Positions 26,240 to 34,551 of a stretch of DNA of 64,000 nucleotides are shown in pieces. The position numbers and the translations under genes were made by a program. The notes below the pieces were generated by a model. That model was not told the DNA's origin. It worked only from the letters and a program-made list of their open reading frames with translations, and searched no databases. Origin of the DNA: Methanoculleus sp. 7T (GTDB lineage Archaea; Halobacteriota; Methanomicrobia; Methanomicrobiales; Methanoculleaceae); NCBI RefSeq assembly GCF_023195915.1, contig NZ_JALPRP010000001.1, forward strand, positions 1,736,001-1,800,000, written 5' to 3'. Within the stretch, counting starts at the first letter, position 1; each line of letters starts with the position of its first letter.

Positions 26240-27565
26240 TCACTCGTTCTCCTTCCGGAGCACATCGGCAGCGTAGCGGGCGAGCCCGTAGACGCCGTCG
26301 GTTGAGGGGTGGACCTCGACGATATCGTCGAAGTCGCCGACGGTGATGCCCCGCTTCATCAGGTAGCCGAGGTAGGAGAGGAGAGTCGACGCGCCCGGGA
26401 CCCCGGCGGCGGCTCCGACGAGCCTCCCGGTCTCGGGATCGACCCGGACCTGCGCAAGCCCCGCCCAGCCTCCCGCCACGTCCCAGAACGAGCCGGGGCC
26501 GGCGGGAGCCGGGGCCGAGAGGGTGACGCACTCTCCGTCCGCTCCGGCCGTGGCGAAAGCGTAGTCGTAGCGGAGGCTCATCGCCTGCGGGATGCCCGTA
26601 TAGTCCATGACGGTATGGCGCCCGAGGATGTTCTCGGCCGCCACCACGCCTTCCCGGCGGGCCGCGGGCGTGAGGTAGGGCGGGCCGATGACGTCGCCGG
26701 CGGCGTAGACACCCTCCACACTCGTGCGCATCTGCCGGTCGACGACGACCGCGCCGTCCGGCCTCTTGCGGAGTCCCTCAAGCGATTCGGACCTGGGGAC
26801 GAGCCCGGTGGCGAGGAGGACGGCGTCGGCCTCGATCTCTTCGCCGCCGGCGAGCATGACCGAGCGGACCCGGCCGCCGCCCTCGATGCTTGCAACAGGC
26901 GTCTCTTCACGGACCCCGACGCCCGCAAGGTCGCGCATCGCGGCGGAGCGCACCTTCGGATCGAGGTCGCCGAGCAGCCCGTGCCTGGCGACGATCTCGA
27001 CGTCGGACCCGAAGGCCCGGAATATGTGAGCGAACTCCGCCGCCACCACCCCGCCGCCGATGACGACCATGCGCTGCGGGAGGTCGTCCATTGCGTGGAG
27101 CGTCTGATAGGTGTAGACGCCGGCGAGATCGGTCCCGGGGATATCTGGGATTGCCGCCCGCGACCCGGTGGCCGCGAGGACCGCGTCGGCTCCGACCTCC
27201 TCGTCGTCGATAAAGACCCGGTCCCCTTCCAGACGGCCTTCGGCGCCGTAGACGACCTCGACCCCGGCCCGGCGGGTCTCGGTGTCGAGGACCGTGGAGA
27301 GTTTCTCCTGGATCTCGCGCATCCTCCGTTTGACCGCCGGGTAGGAGACAGCCGGGACCGAGTCGAGGACCCCGAGGTCCTTCATGGTTCGGGCGTACTC
27401 GACGAGCCGGGCGACGTCGTTTAAGGCACAGACCGTCATGCACCGGTCGTGCAGGCACTGCCCGCCGATCTTGCGCTTCTCGACGAGCCGGACCTCCGCT
27501 CCGGCCTGCGCAAGGCGCATCGCCCCGATCCTTCCCGCGGGCCCGCCGCCGATGACGATGATCAT
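26240..27565 (-). CDS. FAD-dependent pyridine nucleotide-disulfide oxidoreductase (dihydrolipoamide dehydrogenase-like)
   Basis: The 441-residue flavoprotein has FAD motif VIGGGPAG (4-11), a redox-active disulfide C37-x4-C42 in GGQCLHDRC, the NAD(P) motif VVIGGGVVAAEFA near 170, a second FAD motif YAAGDVIG, and a C-terminal dimerisation domain. The catalytic His-Pro is in EVHPSTDGVYG. The substrate is unclear: no lipoyl-protein complex genes are here. Its only neighbour is an unknown gene six bases upstream, with which it forms an operon. Confidence 0.88.
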   Translation of the reverse strand: MIIVIGGGPAGRIGAMRLAQAGAEVRLVEKRKIGGQCLHDRCMTVCALNDVARLVEYARTMKDLGVLDSVPAVSYPAVKRRMREIQEKLSTVLDTETRRAGVEVVYGAEGRLEGDRVFIDDEEVGADAVLAATGSRAAIPDIPGTDLAGVYTYQTLHAMDDLPQRMVVIGGGVVAAEFAHIFRAFGSDVEIVARHGLLGDLDPKVRSAAMRDLAGVGVREETPVASIEGGGRVRSVMLAGGEEIEADAVLLATGLVPRSESLEGLRKRPDGAVVVDRQMRTSVEGVYAAGDVIGPPYLTPAARREGVVAAENILGRHTVMDYTGIPQAMSLRYDYAFATAGADGECVTLSAPAPAGPGSFWDVAGGWAGLAQVRVDPETGRLVGAAAGVPGASTLLSYLGYLMKRGITVGDFDDIVEVHPSTDGVYGLARYAADVLRKENE

Positions 27566-27571
27566 GGTAGC

Positions 27572-28537
27572 CTACAGCAGTTCGACACCCTCGTCCATCG
27601 GCATCGAGAGGATCTCGCCGGTGAACCCGTTGACCTCAATGATCTTGCTCCCGCCGCGCACCTGCCAGACCGGCACGTAGACGACTTCGAGATCCACTGT
27701 GATGTTGTTCCGGTCCGGCTTGAGGATCTTCTCCTCGTAGAAGATGGCTTCGCCCTTCTCGTAGCGGAACCGCACCCGCTGGGTGAGCCGGTCGACGACG
27801 TCCCGCACGAGCTGCCCCTCGACGTCCTCACGCACGAGCCGGGCCGGCACGATCTCCGAACCGAACGGGACCGCTCCCTGCTCGACGGTTTTGGGGTCGA
27901 GGTCCATCTTCATCCCGTTGATGGCGTTGATGGCCCCGGCGCCTTCGGCGTCGAAGGAGACCAGCCGGTCCTTCACCTCACGCTCGCCGCTGCTCACGTA
28001 GTGGTAGCACCAGTACGGGATGAACCGGCATTTTGCCGACCCGTGCAGCCCGGCGATGCCGCAGGCACGCTTCTCGGTGACCTGCACGGGGAGATGGGGC
28101 AACTCCGGCCCCTCTTCCGGTTCCTCTTCCTCCACCGCGGGGGCCGCCTCCGTCGGTTCGCTCACGATCACCCGAGCCGGCTGGCCCATGTCCAGGATCA
28201 GGGTCTGCCCGAGCACCTCCGCAAGCGTAGCCCTCCCCGCATAGAGGACGAACTCATCCGCGCCCCACCGGATGCAGTCCTCCGTCTGCACGGCGGGGTC
28301 GAGAGCAAAGAGCAACTTCCTGCAGACCATCTCGTCGTCGCCCGTGCGCAGGCGGTAAGTCATCGAATCAAAATACCTGATCGTCTCCGGGTCGTCAGAG
28401 CAGAGCACCAAGAGGGCGGTCTCGCCTCTGATTGCGGAGAGATCCAGCGGGTCGCCGACCTCTTCGACGTCGTAGGAGGCCGCTTCGAGGATCCGCTTCA
28501 GCACGTTCCGGGATTTTTCCCGAGTCCCACTCTCCAT
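27572..28537 (-). CDS. conserved hypothetical protein co-transcribed with the disulfide reductase
   Basis: I do not recognise this 321-residue soluble protein. Its first 115 residues look like a Rossmann-like or restriction-fold domain (ALLVLCSDDPETI, DEFVLYAGRATLAEV). An acidic linker follows (about 125-150), then a C-terminal domain with three cysteines and aromatic residues (GSAKCRFIPYWCYHYV) and strands near the end (VYVPVWQVRGGSKIIEVN). The six-base gap to the flavoprotein gene implies linked function, perhaps as redox substrate. Confidence 0.7.
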   Translation of the reverse strand: MESGTREKSRNVLKRILEAASYDVEEVGDPLDLSAIRGETALLVLCSDDPETIRYFDSMTYRLRTGDDEMVCRKLLFALDPAVQTEDCIRWGADEFVLYAGRATLAEVLGQTLILDMGQPARVIVSEPTEAAPAVEEEEPEEGPELPHLPVQVTEKRACGIAGLHGSAKCRFIPYWCYHYVSSGEREVKDRLVSFDAEGAGAINAINGMKMDLDPKTVEQGAVPFGSEIVPARLVREDVEGQLVRDVVDRLTQRVRFRYEKGEAIFYEEKILKPDRNNITVDLEVVYVPVWQVRGGSKIIEVNGFTGEILSMPMDEGVELL

Positions 28538-28815
28538 TCACCGTACAATACCACAGTAGGGTAGAACAAGTTTTCCCTCCGGGGTCGGACGATTGGAGAA
28601 CTGGTTCCCGAGAGTCTGCCGGAGATGGGCGGGACCGCGCGCTAGTTGGGGTTCAAAGTTGGGGTTCAAGGGTGAACAGAGATCGGCGGCAAGTAAACGG
28701 CCAATCTGCGAAGCGACACCCATAACCGTGATCCCGCACCGGCGAATCCGGCGAGTACCCCCGGACCTCACTCCCGAAAGCAACCCTTTTCCCCTGCCGC
28801 ATACGAGATCTGATA
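28538..28815. other. divergent intergenic region with a 13-bp tandem repeat
   Basis: AGTTGGGGTTCAA occurs twice without gap (28644-28656 and 28657-28669), between the divergent hypothetical and NrpR-domain genes. It is placed like an operator for either. I see no GGAA-N6-TTCC sequence, the usual NrpR site. Confidence 0.5.
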
Positions 28816-29562
28816 ATGAATGTCCCCCTGAAATTTACCAACCACCGGATCGAGGAGTACGCACTCAGGGTGACCTACCGCCCGGAGGAGAACGCCGGGA
28901 CAATCATCTACAACCTCTCGCTCATCGAGAGCCGCGACCTCGAGTTCGCGCTCTCCATCATAAAAGAGGCCCACCGAGCGGGCATCACCATCAGCGACCG
29001 GATCAGGGTCGCCGGCCCTGGGGAGCGCGTCGGGGATTACACCGTCCCGGAGAACCGGCACGCCGTCTGCACCATGTGCAGCATCACCCTCGACGCCCTC
29101 CTCCTCCGGCGCGGCATCCCGCTCAACCCGATCGGCGGCGGGGTCGTCGAGGTCGAGGGACGGGTGCCGCGGCGGTTCACGAGCATGATCCTCTACCGCG
29201 ACACCACGCTCGACCCCCTCGAGGTCCTGATATCGCAGGAGACCACGTCGATCCTCGACGTCATGCGCCACGGAAGCGGCAACATCCTTGCCAACATCCG
29301 AGAGTGCCATATGGAGGCGGAACCGCTCATGGGGGCGGTGCTCGACGAACTCTCGGCCATCGGGTTCTCAGGCATCCTCGACGTCGGCGCCCCGAACGTC
29401 CCCCTGCTCGGGGTCCCGGTGAGCCCGCAGTATGTGGGCGTGGCCATCGTCGGGGGCACGAACGCGGTGGCCGCCGTCAGAGAGGCGGGGCGCCCGGTGA
29501 CGACCCGGGCGCTCAAGGGGTTGATCGATATCCGAGAGATGGGCTACCTCGAGGACTACTGA
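28816..29562 (+). CDS. stand-alone NrpR regulatory domain protein (DUF128)
   Basis: The 248-residue protein matches the NrpR effector domain, which in methanogens senses 2-oxoglutarate and controls nitrogen genes. Recognisable text: RHAVCTMCSITLDALLL, NPIGGGVVEVEG, and the C-terminal VGVAIVGGTNAVAAVREAG. The winged-helix domain that normally precedes it is absent. In some methanogens DNA-binding and effector parts are split over two proteins (NrpRI and NrpRII), so this may be an NrpRII-type partner. Its end overlaps the convergent TrmB-like gene by seven bases. Confidence 0.85.
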   Translation: MNVPLKFTNHRIEEYALRVTYRPEENAGTIIYNLSLIESRDLEFALSIIKEAHRAGITISDRIRVAGPGERVGDYTVPENRHAVCTMCSITLDALLLRRGIPLNPIGGGVVEVEGRVPRRFTSMILYRDTTLDPLEVLISQETTSILDVMRHGSGNILANIRECHMEAEPLMGAVLDELSAIGFSGILDVGAPNVPLLGVPVSPQYVGVAIVGGTNAVAAVREAGRPVTTRALKGLIDIREMGYLEDY

Positions 29563-30344
29563 TCGGCCCCTACCCACTCCGTGACGCTGGAGAGGTAGCG
29601 CCTGACGAACTGGACAAGCCCGGCCGACTCGGAGTAGAGGGCCGACGGCTGTTCGCCGGCCGACCCCATCCAGAGCAGGGCTCGGGCGTCGTCCACGAGG
29701 AAGACGCCGGAACTCTCATACCGCAGGGCTTTCCCCGACGGCGCGCGCCCCTCGTAGAGGGTGCCGAGGGGGTGGACATGGACCCCGAACCGCGAGGGCT
29801 GCTCGCCCTTCCAGCAGTCGGTGACGATATCGACCTGCACGGAATCGGGGAGAGGTTCGAGGAGCGCGAGCACGGCCCCTTCGAGGAGGTTCCACGACAC
29901 CAGCATCTCCACGCTCTGCTCCGCGCTCCGGATCATATCGGCAAGGCGGGTCTTGATGTTCTCCTCCCCGTAGACGGTCCAGATCAGTTCCTGGTTGCCC
30001 CGGCCTTCCGAGTCCTTCTCCCGGTAAAATACGTCGAGGGCCACCCGAGCGTTCTCCGCATCATCCTCGATCCGGCGCATCAGGTTCTCGATGCCCCGGT
30101 CGGGCGGGATCGCGTCAAAGCGTTTAGGCGTCGTGTGAGAGACGCTGACCAGTTCTTTCTGGACAAGCCGGTCGAGAACCGGGTAGACGGATGCGCGCGG
30201 CACACCGGAGATCTCGTGGATCTCGGTCGCGGTCGCGCCGGCCACCCTGAGCAGTCCGATATACACGAGGGCTTCGTACTTCGTAAGTCCCAGCGATTTG
30301 AGAGATTCGATGGTTGTGTTTGGTATGTCCCGGGAAGCCTTCAT
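29556..30344 (-). CDS. TrmB-family transcriptional regulator
   Basis: The 262-residue protein has an N-terminal winged helix (LGLTKYEALVYIGLL, then ATEIHEISGVPRASVYPVLDRL, about residues 18-70), a short coiled coil, and a C-terminal phospholipase-D-like sugar-sensing domain (about 120-245). TrmB regulators control sugar transport or metabolism in archaea. It is divergent from a surface protein and a cupin phosphoglucose isomerase across 63 bases containing a dyad, so it may regulate those genes and itself. Confidence 0.88.
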   Translation of the reverse strand: MKASRDIPNTTIESLKSLGLTKYEALVYIGLLRVAGATATEIHEISGVPRASVYPVLDRLVQKELVSVSHTTPKRFDAIPPDRGIENLMRRIEDDAENARVALDVFYREKDSEGRGNQELIWTVYGEENIKTRLADMIRSAEQSVEMLVSWNLLEGAVLALLEPLPDSVQVDIVTDCWKGEQPSRFGVHVHPLGTLYEGRAPSGKALRYESSGVFLVDDARALLWMGSAGEQPSALYSESAGLVQFVRRYLSSVTEWVGADQ

Positions 30345-30351
30345 CCATCAC

Positions 30352-30360
30352 ATATATATA
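30352..30360 (+). promoter_or_regulatory. box A (TATA) of the surface protein-isomerase operon
   Basis: ATATATATA lies about 50 bases before ATG 30408 and predicts transcription start near 30382, inside the dyad at 30375-30398. Confidence 0.6.
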
Positions 30361-30374
30361 CGGTTCAGCAATAA

Positions 30375-30398
30375 ATGTTGTTGTTAAAAAAACAACAT
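30375..30398. promoter_or_regulatory. candidate operator dyad (TrmB regulator)
   Basis: ATGTTGTT (30375-30382) and AACAACAT (30391-30398) are exact inverted repeats with an eight-base A/T-rich spacer. The dyad covers the inferred start point downstream of box A, a position where an archaeal repressor blocks RNA polymerase, and lies beside the divergent TrmB gene. Confidence 0.5.
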
Positions 30399-30407
30399 GG
30401 TGATCAG

Positions 30408-31691
30408 ATGCGTTGGCAGCACGTACCGGTAATGATTCTCCTGCTGGCACTCTTGGCTGTGCCCGGAGCGGCAGCAGGGGCCAAATACCTCTATGGAAGT
30501 CCAGAACTCTCAGCAACGATTGCCGGCACCAATGAATTCGCACCGGGTGCCGACACCAGCCTGACCGTAATCATATCCAACAGCGGCCTGAATACTCACA
30601 AGATCGTAGGCTCGGATATCGTCAACCGCGACGACCTGCCGAACACCGCGAAACTTGCTACGGCAGCGCTCAAGAGCGAGAACACGCCGTTCACCGTCAA
30701 GACGGACCCCCAGTTCGTAAGCGACATTGCGGGCGGCGCCTCAAAGACCGCCACATTCAACGTGAAGGTGGCCGATTCTGCGAAGCCGGGCACGTACGTG
30801 CTGCCGCTTGAGGTGACCTACACCTACCTGCAGGAGGCGGAAGAATACGGGCCCGACACCCTCCGCTACTACTACCAGAAGAAGACCGAGACCCTGCCGC
30901 TCTCGGTGCGGGTCACGCCCGACCTCCGCGTCGAGGTTCTGGGCGTGCGGTCCGAGTCGCTGAACGTCGGCACGGAAGGCTACGTCTACCTGACCCTGAA
31001 GAACGTCGGGCACGACACGGCAAACAAGGCCGTCGCCAAGGTTGTCAGGAACGGCGCGAGCCCGCTCATCCCCACCGACGGCAGCGCCTACATCGGGACG
31101 TTCGAGCCCGGAGAGACGGTTGACGTAAAGTTCAAGGTCTCCGTCTCAGACAACGCCGAGCCCCAGTCGTACCCGCTGGATGTCGTGGTCACCTACGAGG
31201 ATTACGAGGAGAAGACGGCGACCTCCAAAGTAGTGACGATCGGCCTCCCGGTCGGCGGGAAGATTGACTTTAAGGTCGCCTCCCCGACTGTAACGCTCAA
31301 CCCAGGCGGAAAGAGCATCCTTGAGGTCGTGTATAAGAACACCGGAGCGGCGAAGGTCTACAACGCTCAGGCGCGGATCAGCGCCGTCGACCCCTTCACC
31401 AGCAACGATGATACCGCCTATCTCGGCGACCTTGCCCCCGGCGAGACCGCTACGGCGAGGTTCGAGGTGAGCATCGACGCCGACGCGACCTTGAAGGAGT
31501 ACGGAATCGACTCCGAGATCCGCTACCGCGACGACCTCGACAACAGCAAGATATCGGACACCATGAAGGTGAGGGTGGCTCTTGAGAAGAAATCAGGCGC
31601 TATCTTTACCAACCCGGTCTTCCTCGCTGTTATTGCGGCTGTCATCATCGGAGCAGGGTATTATATATTCGTGTACCGTAAGAAGAGGTGA
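30408..31691 (+). CDS. secreted beta-sandwich surface protein (COG1361, S-layer-like)
   Basis: The 427-residue protein has a signal peptide (VMILLLALLAVPGAAAG), three CARDB/NEW3-like repeats (LTVIISNSGLNTH, VYLTLKNVGHDTANK, LEVVYKNTGAAKVYN) each closing with a PGET-type turn, and one C-terminal membrane helix with a short basic tail (YRKKR). It is probably displayed outside the cell. ATG 30408 has GGTGAT before it and begins the signal peptide correctly; an ATG at 30375 lies inside the operator. Its stop overlaps the start of the next gene (TGATG). Confidence 0.85.
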   Translation: MRWQHVPVMILLLALLAVPGAAAGAKYLYGSPELSATIAGTNEFAPGADTSLTVIISNSGLNTHKIVGSDIVNRDDLPNTAKLATAALKSENTPFTVKTDPQFVSDIAGGASKTATFNVKVADSAKPGTYVLPLEVTYTYLQEAEEYGPDTLRYYYQKKTETLPLSVRVTPDLRVEVLGVRSESLNVGTEGYVYLTLKNVGHDTANKAVAKVVRNGASPLIPTDGSAYIGTFEPGETVDVKFKVSVSDNAEPQSYPLDVVVTYEDYEEKTATSKVVTIGLPVGGKIDFKVASPTVTLNPGGKSILEVVYKNTGAAKVYNAQARISAVDPFTSNDDTAYLGDLAPGETATARFEVSIDADATLKEYGIDSEIRYRDDLDNSKISDTMKVRVALEKKSGAIFTNPVFLAVIAAVIIGAGYYIFVYRKKR

Positions 31692-32413
31692 TGAACGGTT
31701 ACTGGGACGGGCCTAAACCGGAGGCGCAGGTAAGGACGATCGAGGAGATGCGAGAAGTTCTCGCAGATCCCGGCTGTACCTCCGATCGACCCCTCTATTT
31801 TATGTACCGAGACTTGGCGAGGAGCGAGGACGACCGGCAATGGCTCCGGCAGCACCAAGTCCGGTACGACATCACCGTTATTCCTCCCCTGACTCTCTGC
31901 GGAGAGTACATCAAGACGAAGGGGCACTACCATACCGTCAACCCGGCAGGGGTGCTCTATCCCGAGATCTACGAGGTGCTCTCAGGGACGGGGCACTACC
32001 TCCTCCAGACCGAAGACGCCGGCGACGTGGTGATGGTCGAGGGCTCCGTCGGCGACAAGATCCTGATCCCGCCGGGGTACGGCCATGTGACCATCAACCC
32101 GGGGCGGGAGGACCTCGTGATGGCAAACCTCGTATCGACGGAGTTCTCCAGCAACTACGGACCCTATGCGGAGAGGCAGGGCGCCGCCTACTACGAGATG
32201 GAGGGCGGGGCGCTGGTGAAGAACCCGCGATACCCCGACGCGGCGCCGGTGCGCTACTGCGACCCGGTGGAGGTCCCGGAACTCGGGATCGAGAAGGGCG
32301 TCGGGCTCTACGACCTGATCGGGCGGCCCCGATCCGTCGCATTCCTCAACCGCCCCGAGCAGTTCATGGGGATCTTCGCCGACGTGCTCGGCGGGTGCCT
32401 GCTGGCACGGTGA
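31691..32413 (+). CDS. glucose-6-phosphate isomerase, archaeal cupin type
   Basis: Interconverts glucose-6-phosphate and fructose-6-phosphate with a metal in a cupin barrel. The 240-residue protein has the cPGI signature TKGHYHTVNPAGVLYPEIYE beginning at residue 76 (ligands H79, H81, then the EIYE glutamates) and PPGYGHVTINPG. Unusually, it is coupled to a surface-protein gene (TGATG) and lies under a TrmB-type regulator, which suggests sugar-responsive control. Confidence 0.92.
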   Translation: MNGYWDGPKPEAQVRTIEEMREVLADPGCTSDRPLYFMYRDLARSEDDRQWLRQHQVRYDITVIPPLTLCGEYIKTKGHYHTVNPAGVLYPEIYEVLSGTGHYLLQTEDAGDVVMVEGSVGDKILIPPGYGHVTINPGREDLVMANLVSTEFSSNYGPYAERQGAAYYEMEGGALVKNPRYPDAAPVRYCDPVEVPELGIEKGVGLYDLIGRPRSVAFLNRPEQFMGIFADVLGGCLLAR

Positions 32414-32523
32414 GGGGCGGGGTCCTGACAGGTGCGTCCGCACGTTCCCCAACTCCAAAAGACATCACAAGCCGCGCCCGTGGGGCAAAAATACCGACTC
32501 GCTAGTTTATCTCAGCACTTTTC
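32414..32523. other. short intergenic space, no gene seen
   Basis: Spacer between the isomerase stop and repeat copy C; nothing recognisable. Confidence 0.35.
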
Positions 32524-32664
32524 CACGGATTTTCACCGGGTATCGCACCTGGGGCGGGGCTGACGGGGAGAGGGTCTCCCCCTCGCACCTAGCGGTGCTC
32601 GAGCTCGCTTTCGCTCGCACTCCCCGGTCCCCACCCCCGACGCGATATCCCCCACGGTCCAGTG
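32524..32664. repeat. modular hairpin repeat, copy C (short)
   Basis: Left end CACGGATTTTCACCGGGTAT closely matches copy E; right end CCACGGTCCAGTG (32652-32664). The interior holds GCACC-TAGC-GGTGC (32585-32598) in inverted orientation relative to copies A and E, next to CTCGAG (32598-32603) and the GCTTTCGC tract that also occurs in copy A. It lies between convergent genes. Confidence 0.78.
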
Positions 32665-32753
32665 TACGGGTAATTTCCCCTGCCCAGGCCTGTCCTTCAG
32701 CCATGATTGTGCGGTTTGGCCACCATAGGCCAAACCCTCAGGTCCCGCCCCCT
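32665..32753. other. spacer with a hairpin after the ncsA-like gene
   Basis: GTTTGGCC-ACCATA-GGCCAAAC (about 32713-32734) is an eight-base perfect inverted repeat just beyond the stop of the minus-strand thiolase gene; it could end its transcript. Confidence 0.45.
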
Positions 32754-33644
32754 TCACAACCCCCGGACCTCGTCGAGGACCTGGCAGGCCCGGCAAGTCT
32801 TCCCGCACGGCTCCCCGCACCGCTCGCAGACCCGGAGCCCCTCTTCCTGCGGCTTTGCCGGGTTCCGGAGGGCCTCGCCGAGGTTGACGACCGAGTACTT
32901 CGTCGCCGGGTGGTGGTAGGTGTAGTCGTCGAGGAGCCCCCGGACGTCTCCCCGCAGGGCGCCGACCGCGTAGGGGCATCCCGCAAGGTCGAACCCCTCG
33001 ACATGGAGGAAGGCGTAGAGCGCCACCTCGCGCTCGGGTATGTACATGAACGGCTTGATCCGGGGGACCAATCCCGAGACCTCCCGCATCGGGCGGGTCA
33101 GCCGGTAGGGGTCGCCCCGGAGGACGTTCATCAGCACCGACTGGGCCTCGTCGTCCAGGTTGAACCCGTAGGCGAACTTCGTAACCCCTTCCTCGCGGGC
33201 GATCCGGTTCATCAGCGCCCGCCGGAGCACGCCGCAGTAGGAACAGGAGAGCCGGGTCCCCTTCCGGCCCACGATCTCGTCGAGCGTGACCCCGTATTCC
33301 TCGCGGAACGAGGCCGTCACCCAAGGAACCCCTATCGCGTCGGCGATTCTCCGGGCTTGGCTTGGGTCGCGGTAGCCCGAGATCCCCTCGTCCACGGTTA
33401 TCGCCATCAGCCGGACGTCCCGGCGCTCACGGAGGAGCCGGTTGAGGAAGTAGAGGACGGCGCTTGAGTCCTTGCCCCCCGAGAGCGCCACCGCCACGGT
33501 ATCCCCCGACCTGATCCAGCGGTGCTCGCGGATCGCCCGCTTCGCTTTCGCCTCAAAATCAAGGTTGAAATGCTGCTCGCAGAGGTGCAACCCCGAGTAT
33601 CGCTGGAAGATGACCGCGTCGCGGCGGCACTTGCTGCACTGCAT
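32754..33644 (-). CDS. ncsA: tRNA 2-thiolation protein, NcsA/Ctu1 family
   Basis: Adenylates and thiolates uridine 34 of certain tRNAs. The 296-residue protein has the family's layout: N-terminal zinc finger (C3, C6, C22, H25), PP-loop ATP site SGGKDS (55-60), the active-site cysteine region LSCSYCGVLRR (a [4Fe-4S] site in studied members), YGFNLDDEAQ, and a C-terminal zinc finger (CERCGEPCGKTCRAC). The gene name rests on family; Ncs6 or TtuA-type enzymes share this layout. Confidence 0.9.
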   Translation of the reverse strand: MQCSKCRRDAVIFQRYSGLHLCEQHFNLDFEAKAKRAIREHRWIRSGDTVAVALSGGKDSSAVLYFLNRLLRERRDVRLMAITVDEGISGYRDPSQARRIADAIGVPWVTASFREEYGVTLDEIVGRKGTRLSCSYCGVLRRALMNRIAREEGVTKFAYGFNLDDEAQSVLMNVLRGDPYRLTRPMREVSGLVPRIKPFMYIPEREVALYAFLHVEGFDLAGCPYAVGALRGDVRGLLDDYTYHHPATKYSVVNLGEALRNPAKPQEEGLRVCERCGEPCGKTCRACQVLDEVRGL

Positions 33645-33693
33645 GCTCTCTCGATCATTCTTTTATCACCGTGGCACATAAATGGTGTAGAAG

Positions 33694-34551
33694 ATGCCTG
33701 TTCCTGCAGAATACGTGCGATCCCTGCACGCCTACGAACTTCGGATCCTGCTCGCCCTCGAACGCCTCATGCGCCGCTACCAGTGGGTGCCGCTCGAGGA
33801 GCTCAAGTCGGCGACAAAGTTCTCGGAGTCTGAACTCTCCTACCGGCTGGGCAGGCTGCTGGCTATGGATATGGTCAGGTACGAGAAAGTCCCCTACGAG
33901 GGCTACGCCCTCGTCTTCAACGGCTACGACACCCTGGCCCTCCACACCCTCACCCGCCGGGGGACCGTCCAGGCGCTCGGGACCCTGATCGGCGTCGGCA
34001 AAGAGTCGGAGGTCTACGAAGCGATGGGGCTTGGGCCTGTGGTCCTGAAGTTCCACCGGGTCGGGCAGCGGTCGTTCCAGTCGGCCCGGCTGAAACGCGG
34101 TTACATGCCGGAAGGCGGGCACTGCCCGTGGATATTCGCCTCCAGCAACTCGGCGAAGATGGAGTACGACGCCTTAAAGACCCTCCACCCCGCCGTCTCG
34201 GTGCCCCTCCCCATCGACCAGAACCGGCACGTCGTGGCGATGTCGCTCATCCCCGGGGTCAACCTCTCGCGGGCGGCCCTTGCGGAACCGGAGGCGGTCC
34301 TCGACGAGGTCATCAGGAATGTCCGCGAGGCCTACCGTCTCGGCATCGTCCACGGCGACTTGAGCGAGTTCAATGTCATGGTCGACGAGGGGCAGTGCTG
34401 GCTGATCGACTGGCCCCAGTGGGTGGAGACCAGCCACCCGAACGCAGGCGAGATCCTCGCACGGGACATCGCAAACATCCTCCAGTACTTCAAACGGAAA
34501 TACGGCATCGAGTACGCCTTCGACGAAGCACTGGCACGGGTGGTGGAGTGA
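33694..34551 (+). CDS. rio2: RIO2-type serine kinase/ATPase, ribosome maturation
   Basis: Atypical kinase needed for small ribosomal subunit maturation. The 285-residue protein has the RIO2-specific N-terminal winged helix (about 1-85), a flexible ATP loop (GVGKESEVYEA), the catalytic HGDLSEFNVMV (His near 220) and metal-binding LIDWPQ (Asp near 238). First gene of a tight operon with DUF460 and thiL (GTGA overlap at 34548). Confidence 0.93.
   Translation: MPVPAEYVRSLHAYELRILLALERLMRRYQWVPLEELKSATKFSESELSYRLGRLLAMDMVRYEKVPYEGYALVFNGYDTLALHTLTRRGTVQALGTLIGVGKESEVYEAMGLGPVVLKFHRVGQRSFQSARLKRGYMPEGGHCPWIFASSNSAKMEYDALKTLHPAVSVPLPIDQNRHVVAMSLIPGVNLSRAALAEPEAVLDEVIRNVREAYRLGIVHGDLSEFNVMVDEGQCWLIDWPQWVETSHPNAGEILARDIANILQYFKRKYGIEYAFDEALARVVE

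Noticed and set aside
34128-34547. Upstream extension of the DUF460 frame giving a 789-residue protein
   Set aside because: It runs through the RIO2 gene in another phase and its sequence is low-complexity Arg/Pro/Gly; the GTG at 34548 with GTGA overlap is the natural start.
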